Source of the DNA: Flavobacteriales bacterium
Lineage (GTDB): Bacteria > Bacteroidota > Bacteroidia > Flavobacteriales > Flavobacteriaceae
NCBI GenBank assembly: GCA_024643405.1
Contig: JAHENA010000011.1
Span: 1 to 49,571 of the forward strand
DNA length: 49,571 nucleotides
Reading direction: 5' to 3'
A program made the position numbers and the translations under genes. Shown one piece after another: positions 35,331 through 43,738 of this stretch. The notes under the pieces were generated by a model that saw only the letters and a list, made by a program, of their open reading frames with translations, ran no database searches and had not been told where the DNA came from. Numbering within the stretch: the stretch's first letter is position 1; the number at the start of each line of letters is the position of its first letter.

Positions 35331-35417
35331 ATGAAAACATTAAATAGCAACCAACTAATTCCATCTTTTAGTACTGGAAAAAGTCACAATTGGAACAACA
35401 AAAGACGTTACAGATAG
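35331..35417 (+). CDS. 28-residue basic peptide, second of a tandem pair
   Basis: ATG at 35331 opens a 28-codon ORF ending TAG. The product begins MKTLNSNQLIPS and ends HNWNNKRRYR, matching its upstream twin over the full length without gaps. Conserved features are TL-x-SNQL near the start and NWN-x-KRR-[FY]-R at the end; the middle (residues 10-19) varies, as in many precursor or signal peptides. The last codons double as the left arm of the intrinsic terminator, and the stop codon sits in its loop. No modifying enzyme, transporter or peptidase is encoded directly beside it, although the S9 peptidase and TolC systems are in the window. Function unknown. Confidence 0.65.
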   Translation: MKTLNSNQLIPSFSTGKSHNWNNKRRYR

Positions 35418-35430
35418 GTAGCGTCTTTTT
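35400..35430 (+). terminator. Terminator overlapping the end of the second small ORF
   Basis: AAAAGACGTTAC (35400-35411), loop AGATAG, GTAGCGTCTTTT (35418-35429) form a 12-bp stem with one G-U pair, ending in a T-run. The stem's left arm encodes the last KRRY residues and the loop contains the stop codon. The same AAAAGACGT occurs at the end of the first ORF without a matching right arm. Confidence 0.85.
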
Positions 35431-35537
35431 ATTTATAAACATCAATCAAAAAGTATTTATTATTTACAAAATAAAATAAATACCATACATAATGTGAAAT
35501 TATCCTTTTAATGTGCAAGGTTATTTAACGATATACC

Positions 35538-35951
35538 TTATATCGAATCAGTTTTTTTTAGAACGCCATAATCAATCAAAATCCTTTTTCTACCCCATTC
35601 TTTTGCAGCTTTTACATCAACGCCCATATAAATATCAATCTTATTTTTCCACCGAGCGTGCATTCTGTCCTTGACAAAATAGATACCGTCTAATCCCTTT
35701 ATTTTAATAGGGGTATTATGCCTTAAACCTTTTTTTATTAAATCGTTTGACACTGCTACATATTTCATTCCTGGTTTTAAACTATCACCATAGGCCGTAA
35801 TATGCGGATCTGAATCTGTTTGACTTTTTAGAGAGTTATAGGCCGTTGCGGTGACTTTAATTCTATGCCAAGTATATTTTTTTTCAAAATCGTCTTTACA
35901 ACTACTCAAAAAAAGTAGACAGAACACTATACCATAAAACCTTAAAAACAT
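35538..35951 (-). CDS. 3D-domain lipoprotein (MltA/YabE-like double-psi beta-barrel)
   Basis: The 137-residue protein has a lipoprotein signal (GIVFCLLFLSSCKDD). The rest is a 3D domain, named for three conserved aspartates: VTATAYNS, ITAYGDSLKPGMKYVAVSND, GLDGIYFVKDRMHARWKNKIDIYMG. In MltA and related proteins this fold acts on or binds peptidoglycan. Size is that of a single-domain protein, so it may act as a stand-alone wall enzyme or binding protein on the periplasmic side of a membrane. It is a single gene; the upstream E1 gene on the same strand ends 49 bp away. Confidence 0.82.
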   Translation of the reverse strand: MFLRFYGIVFCLLFLSSCKDDFEKKYTWHRIKVTATAYNSLKSQTDSDPHITAYGDSLKPGMKYVAVSNDLIKKGLRHNTPIKIKGLDGIYFVKDRMHARWKNKIDIYMGVDVKAAKEWGRKRILIDYGVLKKTDSI

Positions 35952-36000
35952 GCATGTATCATTTTAATTAAGATACAATATACGTTTTATCCAATAAAAC

Positions 36001-38004
36001 CTAATAAGCCAGTAATGATTTTAATGCTACTTCAAAATTATCTTTAGCCAAATATTGTTCCTCTAACTGCTTGATAAAAGGGATAGGTGTTTCCATGCTA
36101 GCCACTCGTTTAACCGGAGCATCCAGACTTTCAAAACATGCTTCCATAATGATTGCAGATATATCACTTGCAATACCACCAAACAAGGTGTCTTCTTGAA
36201 GTATAATAACACGCCCTGTTTTTTTTACTGAAGAAATAATAGTTTCTGTATCTAAAGGCTGCAGGGTCCTTAAATCAATGACATCAGCTTTTATATCCTT
36301 ATTATTATCTAATACTTCTAATGCCCAGTGAACAGCTGCTCCATAAGAAATAACCGTAATTTGATTTCCTGATCTTATAAGCGAGGCCTTCCCAAATGGC
36401 AAAGTATAATACCCTGAAGGAACCTCTTGCCTGATACTTCTGTATAACCCTTTATGTTCAAAAAATAATACTGGATTAGGATCATTAATGGCCGTAGCAA
36501 GTAATCCTTTCGCGTCATATGGAAAAGCTGGATATGCAACTTTTAAACCGGGTGTTTTTGTAAACCAGGCTTCATTTGTTTGAGAATGAAATGGCCCTGC
36601 ACTTACACCGGCCCCACAAGGCATTCTGATGACTACATCTGCCTCTTGATTCCATCTGTAATGTGATTTGGCTAAATAATTTACTAAAGGATTGAATCCG
36701 GTAGAAACAAAATCTGCAAACTGCATTTCAACAACACTTTTCAATCCTGCTATAGAAAGTCCCATTGCTACTTCAATAATTGAAGATTCACATATCGGGG
36801 TGTTTCTAACCCTATCTTTTCCAAATTTTTCTAGAAATCCTTCTGTGATTTTGAAGGCACCTCCATATTCAGCAATATCTTGACCCATCATAATTAAGTC
36901 TTCATGGACTTCCATACTGCGTTCTAAACCCTCAGAAATCGCATCTATAAAACGAATTTCTTTAAGTTCTGAATTATCGTTAAATTCTTGATATTTAAAT
37001 GGTTTGTACACATCATTTAACTCTTCACTTTTATTTGGAACAATCAACTCTTCATCAAAAGCTAGTTTCAAATGTTCATTAATTTCACGAACGATATCTT
37101 CTTTAATAGCAGCTTCTTTTTCCTCATTTAAAACACCTTCATTTTTTAAAAAGTCTTGAAAATTCCGAACAGGATCCTTTTTTGCCCAAGCATCCATCAA
37201 ATCTTGCGGAACATATTTGGTTCCACTTGCTTCTTCATGACCTCTCATTCTAAAGGTTTTAAATTCCAATAAAACGGGCCTAGGATTTTGTCTAATACTT
37301 ATAGCTAATTCATTAACCTTTGCATAAACCTCTAGAATATTATTCCCATCTATAATATGGCTTTCTATTCCATAACCAATGCCTTTATCAGCTATATGCT
37401 CACATTTGTATTGTTCATTAGTTGGCGTGGATAATCCATAACCATTATTTTCCACACAAAACATCACAGGTAAGCCCCACACGGCTGCCACATTTAGAGC
37501 CTCATGAAAATCGCCTTCACTTGTTCCTCCTTCTCCTGTAAAAACAGCGGTGACTTCATTTTTATTTTTTAATTTACTGGCCAATGCTATGCCATCTGCT
37601 ACACCAAGTTGTGGCCCTAAATGTGAAATCATCCCAATTATTTTATATTCTTGTGTGCCAAAATGAAATGATCTATCCCTGCCTTTAGTAAAACCAGAGG
37701 CTTTACCCTGCCATTGACCAAACAATCTGTTTAAAGGAATTTCTCTCGTGGTAAAAACTCCTAAGTTTCGGTGCATTGGTAAAATATATTCTTCAGGATT
37801 TAATGACATGGTAACCCCTACTGAGATAGCTTCCTGACCTATTCCAGAAAACCATTTGCTTATTTTTCCTTGGCGCAATAAAATAAGCATCTTCTCTTCT
37901 ATCAATCTCGGCTTTAAAATATTTTTATAAATAACTATTAGTGTCTGATTATCAATATTTTGCCTATTATATTCTATATTATTTAACAAGGAAGATGGGC
38001 TCAT
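36001..38004 (-). CDS. 2-oxoacid (branched-chain type) dehydrogenase E1, fused alpha and beta subunits
   Basis: I start at ATG 38004 (MSPSSLLNN; 667 residues). A TTG further up at 38049 lies before a TATATTTG -7 box and is unlikely. Residues 1-330 are the alpha part: GKISKWFSGIGQEAISVG, HRNLGVF, and thiamine diphosphate binding GEGGTSEGDFHEALN...ENNGYGLST (GEG in place of GDG). The rest is the beta part: FIDAISEGLERSMEVHEDLIMMGQDIAEYGGAF, PICESSIIEVAMGLSIAG. Fused E1 proteins of this kind are common in Bacteroidota and feed an E2/E3 complex in branched-chain amino acid breakdown and branched fatty acid supply. E2 and E3 are not in the window. Confidence 0.9.
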   Translation of the reverse strand: MSPSSLLNNIEYNRQNIDNQTLIVIYKNILKPRLIEEKMLILLRQGKISKWFSGIGQEAISVGVTMSLNPEEYILPMHRNLGVFTTREIPLNRLFGQWQGKASGFTKGRDRSFHFGTQEYKIIGMISHLGPQLGVADGIALASKLKNKNEVTAVFTGEGGTSEGDFHEALNVAAVWGLPVMFCVENNGYGLSTPTNEQYKCEHIADKGIGYGIESHIIDGNNILEVYAKVNELAISIRQNPRPVLLEFKTFRMRGHEEASGTKYVPQDLMDAWAKKDPVRNFQDFLKNEGVLNEEKEAAIKEDIVREINEHLKLAFDEELIVPNKSEELNDVYKPFKYQEFNDNSELKEIRFIDAISEGLERSMEVHEDLIMMGQDIAEYGGAFKITEGFLEKFGKDRVRNTPICESSIIEVAMGLSIAGLKSVVEMQFADFVSTGFNPLVNYLAKSHYRWNQEADVVIRMPCGAGVSAGPFHSQTNEAWFTKTPGLKVAYPAFPYDAKGLLATAINDPNPVLFFEHKGLYRSIRQEVPSGYYTLPFGKASLIRSGNQITVISYGAAVHWALEVLDNNKDIKADVIDLRTLQPLDTETIISSVKKTGRVIILQEDTLFGGIASDISAIIMEACFESLDAPVKRVASMETPIPFIKQLEEQYLAKDNFEVALKSLLAY

Positions 38005-38027
38005 ATAAGGGTCTTTAATTATCGCAT

Positions 38028-38035
38028 CAAATATA
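38028..38035 (-). promoter_or_regulatory. -7 promoter box for the E1 gene
   Basis: Minus-strand TATATTTG fits TAnnTTTG and lies 24 bp before ATG 38004. It sits inside the extended ORF that begins with TTG at 38049, which supports the shorter protein. Confidence 0.45.
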
Positions 38036-38103
38036 CCATAAAATGGCAATTTGTTTTAAACAAGTTAAATAAATAATGATATCTGCACCTTACATTGTTT
38101 TTG

Positions 38104-38111
38104 TACATTTG
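38104..38111 (+). promoter_or_regulatory. -7 promoter box for the oxygenase-led operon
   Basis: TACATTTG fits TAnnTTTG and lies 26 bp before ATG 38138. No clear -33 TTG is found at the right distance. Confidence 0.45.
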
Positions 38112-38137
38112 TATCATATCCAATAAAACAATAAATA

Positions 38138-39088
38138 ATGAATAGTATTCCAAGCGTTAACTTAAACGACTTTATTTCCGGAGATAATATAAAAAAACAA
38201 AAGTTTGTTAAAGAAATAGGTAAAGCCTATGAAGAAATTGGTTTTGTAGCCTTAAAAGGTCACTTTTTGGATGATGCATTGGTTGAAGATCTATATTCAG
38301 AAGTAAAGAATTTTTTCAATTTACCACTTGAAGTCAAACAAAAATATGAAATACCAGGAATTGGAGGTCAAAGAGGTTATGTGTCTTTTGGGAAGGAAAG
38401 TGCCAAAGGAAAAAAGGAAGGAGATTTAAAAGAGTTTTGGCATTTTGGACAATATGTTGAAAACAATCCTAAATTACAGGCAGAGTACCCTTCAAATGTT
38501 ATCGTTGAAGAGCTTCCTAAATTTAATGAAATAGGAAAGGAAGCCTACAGAATGCTAGAAAAAACGGCTAAATATGTTTTACGTGCTTTGGCGCTGCATT
38601 TAGGTTTAAAGGAAACTTATTTTGATAATTATATTATCAATGGAAACTCTATCTTAAGACCTATTCATTACCCACCTATAACTACGGAGCCAAAAGAGGC
38701 CGTTAGAGCTGCGGCACATGGTGACATCAACTTAATTACCTTACTAATGGGCGCTCAAGGAAAGGGTCTACAAGTAAAGAATCACAAAGGAGAATGGATT
38801 GACGCCATTGCCGAACCTGATGAACTTATGATTAATGTGGGTGATATGCTTTCCAGACATACCAATAATAAATTGAAATCTACTATTCATCAAGTAATTA
38901 ATCCCCCTAAAGAGTTATGGGGAACTTCAAGATATTCAATTCCCTTTTTCATGCATCCCATAAGTGAAATGAAATTAGATGTTTTAGAAGGTTGTATTGA
39001 TGAAAATAATCCAAAGGCCTTTGATGATATCACTGCAGGTGAATTTTTAAATGAACGATTAATTGAATTAGGTCTGATTAAAAAATAA
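38138..39088 (+). CDS. 2-oxoglutarate/Fe(II) oxygenase, isopenicillin N synthase-like
   Basis: The 316-residue protein has the DIOX_N opening (FVKEIGKAYEEIGFVALKGH) and a jelly-roll core. The iron-binding triad is His194 and Asp196 in AAHGDINLITLL and His251 in KSTIHQVINP. Arg265-x-Ser267 (RYS) is the 2-oxoglutarate-binding pair. Eukaryotic-like members of this superfamily act in natural product and hormone synthesis; the bacterial substrates are mostly unknown. No biosynthetic gene cluster surrounds it. It is the first gene of a five-gene plus-strand run and diverges from the E1 gene. Confidence 0.88.
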   Translation: MNSIPSVNLNDFISGDNIKKQKFVKEIGKAYEEIGFVALKGHFLDDALVEDLYSEVKNFFNLPLEVKQKYEIPGIGGQRGYVSFGKESAKGKKEGDLKEFWHFGQYVENNPKLQAEYPSNVIVEELPKFNEIGKEAYRMLEKTAKYVLRALALHLGLKETYFDNYIINGNSILRPIHYPPITTEPKEAVRAAAHGDINLITLLMGAQGKGLQVKNHKGEWIDAIAEPDELMINVGDMLSRHTNNKLKSTIHQVINPPKELWGTSRYSIPFFMHPISEMKLDVLEGCIDENNPKAFDDITAGEFLNERLIELGLIKK

Positions 39089-39112
39089 TTCTATTTATAG
39101 TAATACTCTATT

Positions 39113-39442
39113 ATGGATTTGCAAGATCAATTAAAAAATTTGTTCCCAGAACATATTCAGGAGGTTTCTTCAGATAAAACAGAAGACAACAATAGCCTTT
39201 GGTTACAAGACGAACCAATAATATGTAAATATGAAAAACGCAAAGGCAAACCCATCACTATTCTAGAAGGTTATACGGGCGCGAATGAGGATTTTAAACT
39301 TTTAGCCAAGGAAATAAAGCAAAAACTAAGCGTTGGCGGTAGTTTTAAAGATGACAAAATTATCATTCAAGGGGATTATCGTGATAAAATAATGCAAATG
39401 TTAAAAAACAAAGGATTTAATGTAAAACGTGTGGGAGGTTAA
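39113..39442 (+). CDS. yciH: SUI1/YciH-family translation factor (eIF1-like)
   Basis: The 109-residue protein has the SUI1 core in its C-terminal 75 residues: KGKPITILEGYTGANEDFKLLAKEIKQKLSVGGSFKDDKIIIQGD. That spacing of the 'lkk.lGvGGsvkd..I.iQGd' element is diagnostic. YciH in E. coli modulates start-site fidelity in translation initiation. Position: 24 bp after the oxygenase gene and 3 bp before the DUF1835 gene, so it is co-transcribed. Confidence 0.93.
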   Translation: MDLQDQLKNLFPEHIQEVSSDKTEDNNSLWLQDEPIICKYEKRKGKPITILEGYTGANEDFKLLAKEIKQKLSVGGSFKDDKIIIQGDYRDKIMQMLKNKGFNVKRVGG

Positions 39443-39445
39443 CTA

Positions 39446-40387
39446 ATGTCTGAAAAAACACTTCATATTACTAACGGAAGTATTTTGACCAGTATTCTAA
39501 AAGATTTGGACTACAGTGGAGACATCCTTACCTGGGAAGAAATGCTGTGCGAAGGTCCTACTCTGTCAAATATAAATTCAGATACTTTTTTAAAAAAGCG
39601 CGCTTCTTTTTTTAATACGTACTATGATATTGAATTAGATATTAAAGAAATTAAAGAAGAACTAAAAGTTCTTGACCATACAGAAAAGTATGATGAAATT
39701 ATTCTTTGGTTTGAATATGATTTATTCTGTCATTTAAACATGCTTGCGGTGATTAAATTATTAGATCAAAAGAAAATAGAATTACCTCTTTATTTAGTTT
39801 GCAGTGGTAGAATTGAAGGAGAAAAAAACTTAAAAAGTTTAACTGAATTATCTCCTGTACAACTCAATAAACATTTTTCTGAAAGAATAAAATTAACAAC
39901 TGAAGATATTGAATTAGTGAAAAGTATATGGAACATCTATTGTGGTAAAGATCATAATCTATTAAAGCCTTATATTCTTAAAAGTTCAAGTTTTAAATAT
40001 TTAAATAATTGTCTAAAAGCACATTTGAAACGTTTTCCTGACTCTAAATCCGGACTCAATGTTTTAGAACAAAATCTTTTAGAAATTATTAAAGATCAAG
40101 ATATTAAATCTAAAAATCAGCTATTGGGGTATGCCTTAAATTATCAGGGTTATTATGGTTATGGTGATATCCAATTCAATAGAATTATTGATAAGCTCGG
40201 CCTTTTTATTTCTTATGATGAAAAGGGACTTTCACTTAACCGCAAAGGTCACGAAGCCCTTTTAGGTCAGTACAACTATGCCTATGAAATGAATAATAAT
40301 ATTACCTTTGGCGGTGTTAATAAACTTGATTTTCAGTTTAATAAACAACAAAATAAACTCATTAAAACAATGCCCAATGCCCATTAA
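39446..40387 (+). CDS. DUF1835-family protein
   Basis: The 313-residue protein opens LHITNGSILTSILKDLDYSGDILTWEEMLCEGP, the signature start of DUF1835. KYDEIILWFEYDLFCHLNML follows, another conserved element of that family. The C-terminal 120 residues look helical with a winged-helix-like pattern (IIKDQDIKSKNQLLGYALNY...). The function of DUF1835 is not established. There is no signal peptide. Its end overlaps the nucleoside phosphorylase start by 11 bp, so expression is coupled. Confidence 0.85.
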   Translation: MSEKTLHITNGSILTSILKDLDYSGDILTWEEMLCEGPTLSNINSDTFLKKRASFFNTYYDIELDIKEIKEELKVLDHTEKYDEIILWFEYDLFCHLNMLAVIKLLDQKKIELPLYLVCSGRIEGEKNLKSLTELSPVQLNKHFSERIKLTTEDIELVKSIWNIYCGKDHNLLKPYILKSSSFKYLNNCLKAHLKRFPDSKSGLNVLEQNLLEIIKDQDIKSKNQLLGYALNYQGYYGYGDIQFNRIIDKLGLFISYDEKGLSLNRKGHEALLGQYNYAYEMNNNITFGGVNKLDFQFNKQQNKLIKTMPNAH

Positions 40388-41240
40388 AGAATCTGAACTC
40401 ATTTTGAATGCGAATGGTAGTGTGTATCATTTAAATTTAAAACCTGAAAACATAGCTGATACAGTCATTTTTGTAGGGGATCAAGACCGAGTTGAAAAAA
40501 TTTCAAAATATTTTGATACGATTGATTTCAAAATACAAAAGCGAGAATTTAAAACACATACCGGCACTTATAAAGGAAAACGTATTTCTGTAATTTCTAC
40601 TGGAATTGGCCCAGATAATATTGATATTGTTTTAAATGAACTGGATGCTCTTGTAAATATTGATTTAAACACAAGACAACCAAAAAAAGAATTAACCAGC
40701 CTCAATATTATAAGAGTTGGAACATCAGGTTCCTTACAAAATGATATTCCGGTAGACTCTTTTGTATTAAGCACTCATGGATTAGATTTAAATGCTATGT
40801 TACATGCTTATCAAATAGATCCGGTCACCAATCCAGAAATTGAAAACGCATTCATTACACACACTCATTGGAATTCGAATAAAGGACGACCTTTAATTAT
40901 TAACAATGATTCAAGTTTAGAAAAAAAGTTTGATAGCAATAAAACCTATAAAGGAATAACCGCCACAGCTGGTGGGTTTTATGGGCCACAAGGGCGTGTA
41001 CTGCGTTTACCATTACAAGACCCTAAATTAAATCATAAAATTGATTCTTTTCAGTTCAATGGTTTAAGAATAACCAATCTTGAAATGGAGACTTCAGTAA
41101 TTTATGGATTGTCAAAATTATTAGGTCATAAAGCCTTGTCCATTAATGCGATTATTGCAAATAGAGCCAACGGAACTTTTAGCGAAAATCCCGGGCTTGT
41201 AATTGAAAATCTTATAAAATATACTTTGGAAAGGATTTAA
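40377..41240 (+). CDS. Nucleoside phosphorylase (uridine phosphorylase-like)
   Basis: ATG 40377 (MPIKESELILNANGSVYHL) is the natural start; an in-frame ATG at 40308 lies deep in the DUF1835 gene. The 287-residue protein belongs to the PNP_UDP_1 family: TVIFVGDQDRV (phosphate/nucleotide loop), GTYKGKRISVISTGIGPDNIDIVLNEL, NIIRVGTSGSLQ (the family's RvGTsGglq) and ITNLEMETSVIYGL (ribose-binding EMET). It should split nucleosides, probably uridine, with phosphate in the cytoplasm. It is 4 bp before the substrate-binding protein gene. Confidence 0.92.
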   Translation: MPIKESELILNANGSVYHLNLKPENIADTVIFVGDQDRVEKISKYFDTIDFKIQKREFKTHTGTYKGKRISVISTGIGPDNIDIVLNELDALVNIDLNTRQPKKELTSLNIIRVGTSGSLQNDIPVDSFVLSTHGLDLNAMLHAYQIDPVTNPEIENAFITHTHWNSNKGRPLIINNDSSLEKKFDSNKTYKGITATAGGFYGPQGRVLRLPLQDPKLNHKIDSFQFNGLRITNLEMETSVIYGLSKLLGHKALSINAIIANRANGTFSENPGLVIENLIKYTLERI

Positions 41241-41244
41241 TATA

Positions 41245-42099
41245 ATGATTGAAATTAATATTGGTGGGGTACCTGAACACTTTAATCTAGCCTGGTACTT
41301 AACTCTCAAAAACGGAGAATACAAAAAAGAAGGTGTCAATTTGCGCTGGAAAGATTACCCTGGTGGTACAGGCGAAATGTGTCAGGCGCTTAAAAACAAA
41401 GAAATAGACTTGGCGGTTGTTTTAACTGAAGGTATCATTAAAGACATTATTGAAGGTAATGAGGTTAAAATAATTCAGACTTTTGTGCAATCTCCTTTAA
41501 TCTGGGGTATTCATGTTGCAAGCAATTCACCTTATAAAAACATTGAAGATTTAAAAGGAACTAAAGCCGCTATTAGCAGATATGGTTCGGGTTCACATTT
41601 AATGGCTTATATAAATGCCCAAAATAATAATTGGGATTTGAAGAAAGATCTCAAGTTTAAAGTGATTAAAAATTTAGAAGGTGCCATTGAAGGATTATCG
41701 AATGGAAAGGCTGATTATTTTTTATGGGAAAAATTCACTACAAAACCCATTGTTGATGAAGGTATTTTTAGATGCATAGGGCATTGTCCAACGCCATGGC
41801 CTTGTTTTGTAATTGCAGCAAGAGAAGACTTTATAACATCGAATAAAAAAAATATTGAAACCATATTAAGCATCATCAATAAATCAACTTCAGAATTTAA
41901 AGAGATTCCTTCTATTGATAAGACCATATCAAATCGTTACGGTCAAAAAATAGAGGATGTACAAGAATGGTTATCACTTACAGAATGGTCTCAAAATGTT
42001 CTCGATAAGCAGACTATTTTAAATACCCAAAAACAACTTTTTGACTTAAAAATTATTACAAAAATGGTTCCTTATGACCATTTAATCTATAAGTTATAA
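41245..42099 (+). CDS. Cytoplasmic periplasmic-binding-protein-fold protein (NMT1/THI5-SsuA-like)
   Basis: The 284-residue protein has a class II substrate-binding fold of the NMT1/SsuA type: INIGGVPEHFNLAWYLTLKNGEYKKEGVNLRWKDYPGGTGEMCQALKNKEIDLAVVLTEG. A second lobe follows (IEGLSNGKADYFLWEKFTTKPIVDEG) with GHCPTPWPCFVIAA. It begins at MIEIN with no signal peptide and no lipobox, and no ABC permease or ATPase gene adjoins it. It may be an intracellular ligand-binding protein or an enzyme derived from the fold. It ends 5 bp from hutH, tail to tail. Confidence 0.8.
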   Translation: MIEINIGGVPEHFNLAWYLTLKNGEYKKEGVNLRWKDYPGGTGEMCQALKNKEIDLAVVLTEGIIKDIIEGNEVKIIQTFVQSPLIWGIHVASNSPYKNIEDLKGTKAAISRYGSGSHLMAYINAQNNNWDLKKDLKFKVIKNLEGAIEGLSNGKADYFLWEKFTTKPIVDEGIFRCIGHCPTPWPCFVIAAREDFITSNKKNIETILSIINKSTSEFKEIPSIDKTISNRYGQKIEDVQEWLSLTEWSQNVLDKQTILNTQKQLFDLKIITKMVPYDHLIYKL

Positions 42100-42104
42100 A
42101 TACA

Positions 42105-43613
42105 TCAAAACAACTCCTCACTATCAATTTCTAAAGATTGAATAAAATTAATACACGTATTGATATCATCATGTAATACTCTGTCATCTGTTACAAAAGA
42201 GATGTCTTCTCTATATATTTTTAATATCGATTCTATAAATTCAGAAGACTTTAATGGCGCCCTAAAAAACAAAGCTTGTGAAGCATTCAACATTTCAATA
42301 GCCAATATCCGTTCTACATTATTTACCAACATATAAGCTTGAGTCGCTGCATTAGCACCCATACTCACATGATCTTCCTGCCCATTCGAAGACACAATGG
42401 AATCAACACTTGCAGGAGTTGCCAATTGTTTATTGGCACTTACAATACTGGCTGCAGTATATTGAGGAATCATAAAACCAGAATTTAAACCTGGGTTATT
42501 AACTAAAAATACCGGCAAACCTCTTAAGCCTGATACCAACTGAAATGTTCTCCTTTCAGATATATTTCCTAATTCAGCCATGGCTATTTTTAAATAATCA
42601 AAAGCTAAGGCTAAAGGCTGACCATGAAAATTTCCTCCTGAAATAATTTTGTCTTCGTCTATAAAAATATTCGGATTATCTGTGACGGAATTAATTTCAG
42701 TCATAAACGTTTTAGTAACAAAACTTAAAGTGTCTTTTGTTGCACCATGCACCTGAGGCATGCATCTAAAAGAGTACGGGTCCTGTACATGTTTTTTAGG
42801 TTGATTTATTAAATCACTTCCTTCCAAAAATTCCCTTATTCGTTTAGCCGTTTCTAATTGGCCATTATGAGGTCTTACAAGGTGAACTAGTTCATTAAAT
42901 GGTTCTATTCTGCCGTCAAATGCATCTAACGACATACTTCCAATTAAATCTGCTAAGTAAGCCAGTTTATGTGATTTTAAAATCAAATAAACACCATAAG
43001 CACTCATAAATTGAGTTCCATTTAAAAGAGCCAGTCCTTCTTTTGATTGTAAAGAAATTGGATGCCAGCCAAACTGATTTTGAACTTCAGCAATTGGTAA
43101 TTCTTTTCCTTTAAACACAACATTTCCTTTTCCAATTAAAGGCAAAGACAGATGCGCCAAAGGTGCTAAATCACCAGAAGCTCCTAATGAACCCTGAGTA
43201 TAAACAATTGGTAAAATATCATTATTATAAAAATCAATGAGTCTTTCAATCGTCTTTATTTGAATGCCACTATGGCCATAGCTCAAGGACTGAATTTTAA
43301 AAAGCAGCATTAATTTTACAATCTCATTGGGTACACGATCCCCTGTGCCACAGGCATGCGACATGACCAAATTTTCTTGAAGTATGGTAAGATTCTCTTT
43401 TGATATTTTTACATTATATAATGCACCAAAACCCGTATTAATACCATAAATAGGTTTATTTTGACCTTTAAGTTTATTGTCTAAATAGGCTCGGCACTTA
43501 GCGATTTTTATAATAGCATCTTCTGAAAGTTGTAATTTTTTTTGTTCAGATATAATGCTTTTTATTGTAGTTAAATCCAAAACTTTTGAAGAAATAATAT
43601 GAAAGGAATTCAT
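42105..43613 (-). CDS. hutH: Histidine ammonia-lyase
   Basis: The 502-residue protein has the autocatalytic MIO triad Ala145-Ser146-Gly147 in GSLGASGDLAPLAHLSLPL. KPIYGINTGFGALYNV lies in the N-terminal active-site loop with its Tyr, and VMSHACGTGDRVP contains the His that marks histidine or tyrosine rather than phenylalanine lyases. QEDHVSMG is the conserved late motif. It removes ammonia from histidine to give urocanate. The other hut genes are not beside it, so it stands alone. An aromatic amino acid lyase role is the main alternative. Confidence 0.88.
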   Translation of the reverse strand: MNSFHIISSKVLDLTTIKSIISEQKKLQLSEDAIIKIAKCRAYLDNKLKGQNKPIYGINTGFGALYNVKISKENLTILQENLVMSHACGTGDRVPNEIVKLMLLFKIQSLSYGHSGIQIKTIERLIDFYNNDILPIVYTQGSLGASGDLAPLAHLSLPLIGKGNVVFKGKELPIAEVQNQFGWHPISLQSKEGLALLNGTQFMSAYGVYLILKSHKLAYLADLIGSMSLDAFDGRIEPFNELVHLVRPHNGQLETAKRIREFLEGSDLINQPKKHVQDPYSFRCMPQVHGATKDTLSFVTKTFMTEINSVTDNPNIFIDEDKIISGGNFHGQPLALAFDYLKIAMAELGNISERRTFQLVSGLRGLPVFLVNNPGLNSGFMIPQYTAASIVSANKQLATPASVDSIVSSNGQEDHVSMGANAATQAYMLVNNVERILAIEMLNASQALFFRAPLKSSEFIESILKIYREDISFVTDDRVLHDDINTCINFIQSLEIDSEELF

Positions 43614-43738
43614 TGGAAATTTTAATTTTATCCAAAAGTCTACATTCCTTATAAATTACACAACAAATGTTAATAATTAATAAATATAACGGCTAAAAAA
43701 TAATAAATATTTATTTTTACATCAAGAAATAAATAAAA

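Noticed and set aside
35198-35417. Twin small ORFs as a darobactin-type cluster
   Set aside because: Only the W-N pair is shared with the known core, the adjacent residues differ, and no radical SAM or dedicated export gene is next to them.
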